A stretch of 64,000 nucleotides of DNA from Vallitaleaceae bacterium 9-2 (GTDB taxonomy: Bacteria; Bacillota; Clostridia; Lachnospirales; Vallitaleaceae), in assembly GCA_038396585.1 (NCBI GenBank), contig CP121691.1, positions 1,240,001 through 1,304,000 of the forward strand. The letters are read 5' to 3'. Every line of letters starts with the position of its first letter. Within the stretch, counting starts at the first letter, position 1. A program made the translations under genes and the position numbers. The notes below the pieces were generated by a model. The model was given only the letters and a program-made list of their open reading frames with translations. It was not told where the DNA came from and ran no database searches. This document shows positions 60,839 to 64,000 of the stretch, in pieces.

Positions 60839-61013
60839 CTGCAAAACATGCGAGCATTCCTATTGCATAGGAGAAGAAGTTAAAACAGGAAAGAAAGTAT
60901 TTGAGTGTCACAGAATAAAGGGAAAACCGAAATACATGGGTTATGGAAATAGGGAAAGCGAATGCGAATATTACATCAAGAAAGACCCCAAAATTCACAA
61001 ATTATATTCATGA
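60831..61013 (+). CDS. Small Cys-rich prophage protein
   Basis: 60 residues: MNNCKTCEHSYCIG...FECHRI...ECEYY, a Cys pattern likely to bind zinc. ATG 60831 follows GGAGG by 9 nt. Unrecognised. Confidence 0.6.
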   Translation: MNNCKTCEHSYCIGEEVKTGKKVFECHRIKGKPKYMGYGNRESECEYYIKKDPKIHKLYS

Positions 61014-61041
61014 GAAGACATGTGAAAGGAGCGTACAGCAA

Positions 61042-61239
61042 ATGAATAATTTAACAACCAAAGGTAAGTTTTTATCAAATGCAGAATTAAATCACCTAGA
61101 GAAATTAGCAGAAATTGGCGAAGCAACACAGATGGCTTTTGAACAGAATATGAAGATGGTTCCGGATGTCATTGGTGATGGAGAAGTGGAGATTGAAACA
61201 GCTGACGAATTACTTGTGTGGAGCAAAAGCTTAGATTAA
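61042..61239 (+). CDS. Small acidic helical prophage protein
   Basis: 65 residues from ATG 61042 with AAAGGAG upstream. No known motif; helical and acidic (VEIETADELLVWSKSLD). 23 bp before the sigma-like gene. Confidence 0.55.
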   Translation: MNNLTTKGKFLSNAELNHLEKLAEIGEATQMAFEQNMKMVPDVIGDGEVEIETADELLVWSKSLD

Positions 61240-61262
61240 ATACACCAAAGGGAGGATAACAC

Positions 61263-61826
61263 ATGGGAAAGAACCCTATGTTTAACGGATCAGGTTGTAA
61301 AGATCCGACGGCATATTCGGCGATAAAAAAAGTGGATCAAGAAAGAAGAGCGGAAAAACAGAAGTTAGAAAATGAAATAAAAGATTTACTCGAACAGTAC
61401 TCATACGCGTGTAATAATATTCAGGTAATGAAAGAAGAAATAAAAGCCTTAGGAGAAGCAATAAAGGCTGAAAGGGATACATCGAAAGCAATACAGATTA
61501 GAGAAGATAGTGTGCAAGGAAGTAACTGTATCTCAGATCCTACTGCAGAAGCAGTAACACGTATAATTGATAAATATGAAAAACAAGTTAATTATTTGAG
61601 TGAAAGAATCGATCAACTTTATGTTGTGAAAAATAGAGTTGATGAAATATTGAGTTCTATGAATGAGCAGCAAAGGGAAGTATTAACACTTCTTCACATC
61701 AAGCAATATAAATGGCACCAGGCTTGTAATAAGTTACACATTAGCAAATCTTCTCTCTACAGAATCCGAGATGAAGGTATAAAAAGAGGATTTGAATGTA
61801 TCAAAAAAACTAAAAAAAACAGGTGA
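61263..61826 (+). CDS. Sigma-70 region 4-like phage late regulator
   Basis: 187 residues. Coiled-coil first half, then LSSMNEQQREVLTLLHIKQYKWHQACNKLHISKSSLYRIRDEGIKRG, a sigma region-4/ArpU-like helix-turn-helix (about 130-175). Such proteins activate late genes in Firmicutes phages. GGGAGG upstream. A terminator follows, so it is the last gene of the early transcript. Confidence 0.75.
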   Translation: MGKNPMFNGSGCKDPTAYSAIKKVDQERRAEKQKLENEIKDLLEQYSYACNNIQVMKEEIKALGEAIKAERDTSKAIQIREDSVQGSNCISDPTAEAVTRIIDKYEKQVNYLSERIDQLYVVKNRVDEILSSMNEQQREVLTLLHIKQYKWHQACNKLHISKSSLYRIRDEGIKRGFECIKKTKKNR

Positions 61827-61907
61827 TTGGTAAAAGTTGGGAAAAAATAGGACAAAATGCGTGGTAAGATGATAGTGTCAAAAAAATCATATAAAATGAT
61901 TTCCCCT

Positions 61908-61946
61908 TAAAAAGCCATTTAGGAGCAAATTCCTAAGTGGCTTTTT
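61908..61946 (+). terminator. Early-operon terminator
   Basis: AAAAAGCCATTTAGGA and TCCTAAGTGGCTTTTT pair over 15 bp around a 7-nt loop, ending in five T. Confidence 0.92.
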
Positions 61947-61960
61947 GAATTGGAGGCAAT

Positions 61961-62302
61961 ATGCGAAAGAATTTAATTACAGTTGAAAATCTCGAGAACA
62001 ACATCAAGAAAAACGTAGAGTTGTTGAATGAATTAATTCGATATCAAAAGTTCGAGTGTACAAACTTTAACGAGGAAGTACTCCGAGAGTATATTAAACA
62101 ACAAAGTGTAGTAAAAGTAGCTGATTACCTCAATCAAAAAGGGTATAGAATTGAAACAGATAAATCGAAAAGAAAGTATATTTCCAATGATATTAGTGAA
62201 ATAATTATGGCGAAAGATATAGATGCAGATCCTGGACTTCATGCATTTGCTAAAAAGATTCATTTGCACATGAAGAAAAAGGTTGGATCATTATATAATT
62301 AG
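61961..62302 (+). CDS. Prophage protein of unknown function
   Basis: 113 residues. Helical, basic C-terminus (HMKKKVGSLYN); VVKVADYLNQKGYRIETDKSKRKYISNDISEII looks like a winged helix. Begins right after the terminator with TTGGAGG. 10 bp before the second recombinase gene. Confidence 0.55.
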   Translation: MRKNLITVENLENNIKKNVELLNELIRYQKFECTNFNEEVLREYIKQQSVVKVADYLNQKGYRIETDKSKRKYISNDISEIIMAKDIDADPGLHAFAKKIHLHMKKKVGSLYN

Positions 62303-62312
62303 GTGATGTGAA

Positions 62313-62873
62313 ATGAAAGAAGTATATCCAATTAAAGATATTGATGTGCTTAATGCTCTATTAAATTACTATTATGTAAGGAATGAGCGAGATTATGTGC
62401 TATTTAACTTTGGAATCTACGCACCACTAAGAATCTCTGATATTTTGAGATTTAAGGTTCGGGATGTTAGAGGAAAAGAACACTTTTACATCACTGAAAA
62501 GAAGACTAAAAAGCCTAGTCGTTTTCCGCTTAATAATGAATTGAAAAAAGTGCTTAATCATTACATTCAAGATAAAAAGGATCATGAATATTTGTTTGCA
62601 TCGAGACAAAAAAACAAGAATGGAATACATGGTCCAATATCACGTCAAACAGCTTGGAGAATTTTGAATTCAGGAGCAAAAGAAATGGGAATTGAAAAAA
62701 TCGGTTGCCACTCTTTGCGGAAAACCTTCGGGTATCACTACTACCGAAAGACGAAAGATATTATGATGTTGAAGGAGATCTTTAACCATGCTGATATAGC
62801 AGAAACAAGGCATTACATAGGTCTTACAGAGACAATAAGATACGATGCTATCAAATCATTCACATATGACTAA
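62313..62873 (+). CDS. Second tyrosine recombinase, catalytic domain only
   Basis: 186 residues. Catalytic residues are present: Arg in YAPLRISDIL, HSLRKTFGYHYY, NHADIAETRHYIG with the Tyr. It lacks the arm- and core-binding N-terminal domains of the main integrase. Similar short recombinases occur just before packaging genes in Firmicutes phages. It may help resolve multimers or regulate, not catalyse integration. Confidence 0.82.
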   Translation: MKEVYPIKDIDVLNALLNYYYVRNERDYVLFNFGIYAPLRISDILRFKVRDVRGKEHFYITEKKTKKPSRFPLNNELKKVLNHYIQDKKDHEYLFASRQKNKNGIHGPISRQTAWRILNSGAKEMGIEKIGCHSLRKTFGYHYYRKTKDIMMLKEIFNHADIAETRHYIGLTETIRYDAIKSFTYD

Positions 62874-63079
62874 TTGCGGAAATGATTTTTTGTTTTGTCT
62901 TGACTGTTACATAATCAGAAGTGGTTGCACTGATAGTTCGTTTTTTCGGTGTCTTATGGAAGGAAATGTTTTAAATGAGTGCAACAAAATCATAGATATG
63001 TCTTACTAACTTGATAATAAATTGACATGGTGTATAATTATTTTATGTACAAATAAAGGAGTAATATAAGGGGGACTTG

Positions 63080-63709
63080 ATGAGCAGTAATAAAAAAATA
63101 ATAAAGCCTTTTTTTGAAAAAAAAGGTAAAATTGTGATTGGTATTATAGCAGTAATATTTTTTTGGATATTATATAAATGTGGAATCAGAATTACTTATT
63201 CGCCTAATATAGCATATAATTGGGAGGCAATTAGTGCATTTGCAACAGTTGCCGGCGTTGCTATAGCGGCCCTTATTCCGGTTACACTTTGGTATATGGA
63301 TAAAGAAAATGAAATTAAAAAACAAGAAATAGGAACCTCAAATCTTCAGCTATTGGAGGAGTTAAAAGAATTTAAAGATGAGTATAATGATAAAATAGAA
63401 CATTTATGCAAGATGATAGATGATGAAGGGAAATTTATTATAAACGATAATATAAGGAGTTCAAATCGAAAAAGAGTAAAATCAGAACATGATCTTTTAA
63501 AAGAAAGAGCATTAGCATATGTCAAGGTTGGAATGTCTGTTAATACTAATAGAGTTGCAAAATATCTTAATATAAAGGAACCAAGAGCATCAAGGATATT
63601 AGATGATTTATATTCAGAAGGAAAGATTAGAAGTAACAGATACACAAGATTAGCGATAGGAAAGAAAAATAATAAAAATGATGAAAAAATTTGGAGTATA
63701 AAACATTAA
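63080..63709 (+). CDS. Membrane-anchored protein with winged-helix C-terminus
   Basis: 209 residues. Two hydrophobic segments (about 18-36 and 48-68), a coiled coil (about 75-115), then a winged-helix-like end (AYVKVGMSVNTNRVAKYLNIKEPRASRILDDLYSEGKI). ATG 63080 follows AGGGGG. A promoter-like TTGATA-16-TATAAT lies at 63011-63038. Its own promoter between recombinase and terminase suggests an accessory gene expressed in the lysogen; function unknown. Confidence 0.6.
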   Translation: MSSNKKIIKPFFEKKGKIVIGIIAVIFFWILYKCGIRITYSPNIAYNWEAISAFATVAGVAIAALIPVTLWYMDKENEIKKQEIGTSNLQLLEELKEFKDEYNDKIEHLCKMIDDEGKFIINDNIRSSNRKRVKSEHDLLKERALAYVKVGMSVNTNRVAKYLNIKEPRASRILDDLYSEGKIRSNRYTRLAIGKKNNKNDEKIWSIKH

Positions 63710-63866
63710 GATTACATAGAGTCAATAGGTTCTTCTGGCTCCTGAAACCCATGCGGGTACGGACGACCCCAAAAGTCATTCAGTTACAAAAAAGATTTTT
63801 GGGAGGTTTCCGTTTCCGCTTTTTTGTTGCAATCAAATATTACCGATTTTGAAAGGAGTGATTCTG
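63710..63866. other. Noncoding stretch before terminase, candidate cos/packaging region
   Basis: 157 bp with a GC-rich segment at 63736-63770 (GAAACCCATGCGGGTACGG and GACGACCCC) holding short stems ACCC/GGGT. Position just before the terminase small subunit is typical for cos or pac. No termini can be read from sequence alone. Confidence 0.4.
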
Positions 63867-64000
63867 GTGGCAGTGAATAATACCATGGATACTTTATCAA
63901 CATTGACCGTCTCCGGGAAAACCCTGGGGAAAATTTTAAATGTGACGGACCGACGCATACGACAATATGCTGAGGAAGGTGTTATTGAAAAAGCCAGTCG
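63867..64000 (+). CDS. Terminase small subunit (5' part)
   Basis: 44 codons to the window end. GTG start after GAAAGGAG. GKTLGKILNVTDRRIRQYAEEG is the winged helix of Nu1-like small terminases that bind the packaging site. The gene continues outside the window and marks the start of the packaging module. Confidence 0.8.
   Translation, partial: MAVNNTMDTLSTLTVSGKTLGKILNVTDRRIRQYAEEGVIEKAS

Larger units (their letters stand above)
47878..64000. mobile_element. Prophage, left ~16 kb, integrated in tRNA-Leu
   Basis: Bounded on the left by the tRNA-Leu fragment and integrase. Contents run in normal temperate siphophage order: integrase and lysogeny genes (minus strand), Cro-like regulator, early genes, replication genes, late regulator and terminase start (plus strand). 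Packaging, head, tail and lysis genes lie beyond the window, so intactness cannot be judged. Confidence 0.92.

Overview
The window is low-GC DNA with Firmicutes-type signals: strong AGGAGG ribosome binding sites, TTGACA/TATAAT promoters, RAT antiterminators and XRE-type phage repressors. Its content suggests a strictly anaerobic, hydrogen-producing, saccharolytic member of the Clostridia. [FeFe]-hydrogenases with their HydF/HydG maturases, acetate kinase, uronate catabolism, alpha-galactoside uptake, B12 synthesis and a carboxynorspermidine-type polyamine route all point that way. I cannot name the genus from sequence alone.

Chromosomal part (1 to about 47.88 kb). It opens with ribosomal proteins L35 (partial) and L20. 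An FtsX-like ABC exporter follows, joined to a kinase-less protein with about eleven PASTA repeats, then acetate kinase. HydF and HydG (minus strand) converge on acetate kinase. An IclR regulator with a KdgR-like operator precedes kduI, kduD and kdgK (unsaturated uronate to KDG phosphate). A YesM-type histidine kinase and an orphan TRAP solute-binding lipoprotein come next. The polyamine block is speA, carboxynorspermidine synthase and nspC. A minus-strand ArsR/permease/thioredoxin-like operon follows. The four-gene hydrogen module carries a good Rex-type operator and consists of a 2Fe-2S protein, a PAS-containing sensory hydrogenase, a PP2C/SpoIIE-like phosphatase and a second [FeFe]-hydrogenase. 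It runs into a cobalamin operon (Cys-rich protein, cbiP, cbiB, cobD, HAD phosphatase). A CadC-like repressor and metal P-type ATPase follow, then an AraC regulator divergent from an alpha-galactoside ABC transporter with GH36 alpha-galactosidase. A secreted Lys/Pro-rich protein is preceded by a c-di-GMP-I riboswitch. Last comes a glucose/GlcNAc-type PTS block (ptsI, BglG/LicT antiterminator, EIIA, EIIBC, CBM9-like protein), where two RAT/terminator pairs sit before ptsI and the antiterminator gene.

Prophage part (about 47.88 kb to beyond 64 kb). At 47878-47935 lies the 3' part of a tRNA-Leu(CAA) gene, cut at the anticodon loop. Beside it is a tyrosine integrase, so an element has inserted there. 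From left to right the element carries an Abi_2/AbiF-type HEPN protein with a small structured RNA in front of it, an ImmA-like protein, four tandem paralogous XRE repressors (six HTH domains), a divergent Cro-like gene, a SWIM protein and many small early genes. These are followed by a NUMOD4/HNH endonuclease, replication proteins (replisome organizer, G39P-like helicase loader), an unexplained GC-rich structured intergenic element, a late-type sigma-like regulator, a second short recombinase, a membrane/winged-helix protein and the start of the terminase small subunit. The right end and the intact tRNA should lie outside the window.

The most interesting unexplained items are the AbiF-linked RNA, the structured element near 59.8 kb, the six-HTH repressor array, a duplicated hairpin whose stem differs by compensatory changes, and the histidine kinase/TRAP-binding-protein pair that lacks both a response regulator and a permease.
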